Origin: CAZQYC01 sp964597495
GTDB taxonomy: Bacteria; Pseudomonadota; Gammaproteobacteria; Steroidobacterales; Steroidobacteraceae
Direction: 5' to 3'
Assembly: GCA_964597495.1 (NCBI GenBank)
Contig: CAZQYC010000047.1
Location: forward strand, 1-30,613
DNA length: 30,613 nucleotides
The notes beneath the pieces were generated by a model, which was given only the letters and a program-made list of their open reading frames with translations, was not told the DNA's origin and ran no database searches. Both the position numbers and the translations under genes were made by a program. Every line of letters starts with the position of its first letter. The stretch's first letter is position 1. Of this stretch, positions 30,306 to 30,613 are shown one piece after another.

Positions 30306-30465
30306 AAACAACCTATGTGTGGACACGATGTCGGGAACTTTACGCGGAAATTTGCGCCTTGCCGAAACTGACCGGCCGAAACCGTGATCGGCGCGACACC
30401 CGTAACGGTAACGGGGCATGTCGGCGCCTGTGTCACGATCGAGTTGCGAATCTTCTCAAACTAAC

Positions 30466-30493
30466 GCGCGCCCGACTACGTTATCGGGCGCGC
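30466..30493 (-). terminator. Terminator-like hairpin after the Hsp20 gene
   Basis: GCGCGCCCGA and TCGGGCGCGC form a perfect 10-bp GC-rich stem with an 8-nt loop, 30 bp after the Hsp20 stop on the minus strand. The following GTTAGTTTGAG is a weak T-tract. Confidence 0.6.
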
Positions 30494-30523
30494 ATTGGTT
30501 CATCGACGTCCGTTCCCGCCGAT

Positions 30524-30613
30524 TTACGCAGCGGCAACGTCGATGCGACGCGGTTGCGCCGCTTCCTGCTTCGGAATCGTGACCGTGAGGACGCCGTTCG
30601 CCGTTTTAGCCGC
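30524..30613 (-). CDS. Small heat-shock protein (Hsp20/alpha-crystallin), C-terminal 29 residues
   Basis: The gene enters from the right edge; only its last 29 codons and TAA are here. The residues ANGVLTVTIPKQEAAQPRRIDVAAA are the end of the alpha-crystallin domain (NGVLTVTIPK) plus a C-terminal tail with RRIDV, which resembles the IxI/V anchor of small heat-shock proteins. These ATP-independent chaperones hold unfolding proteins in the cytoplasm. It lies upstream of the DegQ-type protease on the same strand, separated by a hairpin. Confidence 0.8.
   Translation of the reverse strand, partial: AAKTANGVLTVTIPKQEAAQPRRIDVAAA

Overview
The window looks like a chromosomal scaffold from a gammaproteobacterium, probably on the xanthomonad/nevskial side. 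The evidence is a macromolecular-synthesis cluster (rpsU-yqeY-dnaG-rpoD) divergent from tsaD, followed by folB-folK, a PTR1-type pteridine reductase, a YpfJ-type metallopeptidase, a MidA-type methyltransferase and a full-length bacterial cca. Most of this is core chromosome. The assignment comes from gene content and protein similarity alone. A 100-N run at 28738-28837 shows that this is a draft or metagenome scaffold.

Layout. Positions 1-1702 (-) hold the N-terminal part of a soluble poly-HAMP signalling protein of the fungal Nik1 / group III type. It is divergent from a stand-alone receiver (2221-2646), and a YbgC-like thioesterase and a two-TM protein follow. On the minus strand a KgtP-like symporter sits between a frameshifted GFA-family gene and a small anchored protein, with ATGA overlaps at both joints. 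Positions 6770-11332 (+) look like one operon: a short Omp85-type POTRA/barrel protein, a secreted protein, an NtrY-like histidine kinase and a sigma-54 NtrC/NtrX-type regulator. A DUF4136 lipoprotein, an MFS transporter and an acyl-CoA desaturase lead to rpoD, dnaG, yqeY and rpsU (all -). Then come tsaD-folB-folK (+), folM-like and ypfJ (-), midA and a barrel-like protein (+), cca (-), a COG4324-type lipoprotein aminopeptidase (+), a Do/DegQ protease (-) and the end of an Hsp20 gene (-).

The least ordinary part lies between the genes. At least eight intergenic sites carry short tandem arrays of a 7-bp unit NNCTAGC, several with exactly four units. Three genes (tsaD, folK, cca) take their TAG stop from the CTAG core. 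Two MITE-like elements (13551-13710 and 25958-26118) have 18-bp terminal inverted repeats and sit inside such arrays with CTAG at their borders. Removing the second element plus one CTAG restores an in-phase array. Each element also carries a roughly 50-nt hairpin module in the loop of one of its palindromes, in opposite orientations. A third copy of the module lies next to the assembly gap, and the stem differences between copies are partly compensatory.

The assembly gap itself is flanked by an exact 55-nt duplicate, as expected if two contigs that really overlap were scaffolded with a nominal gap. Other signals worth attention are a cluster of overlapping palindromes at 6594-6633, a palindrome at the desaturase promoter, a CRP-like site before the two-TM protein, and 5'-UTR hairpins ahead of the GFA and Omp85 genes.
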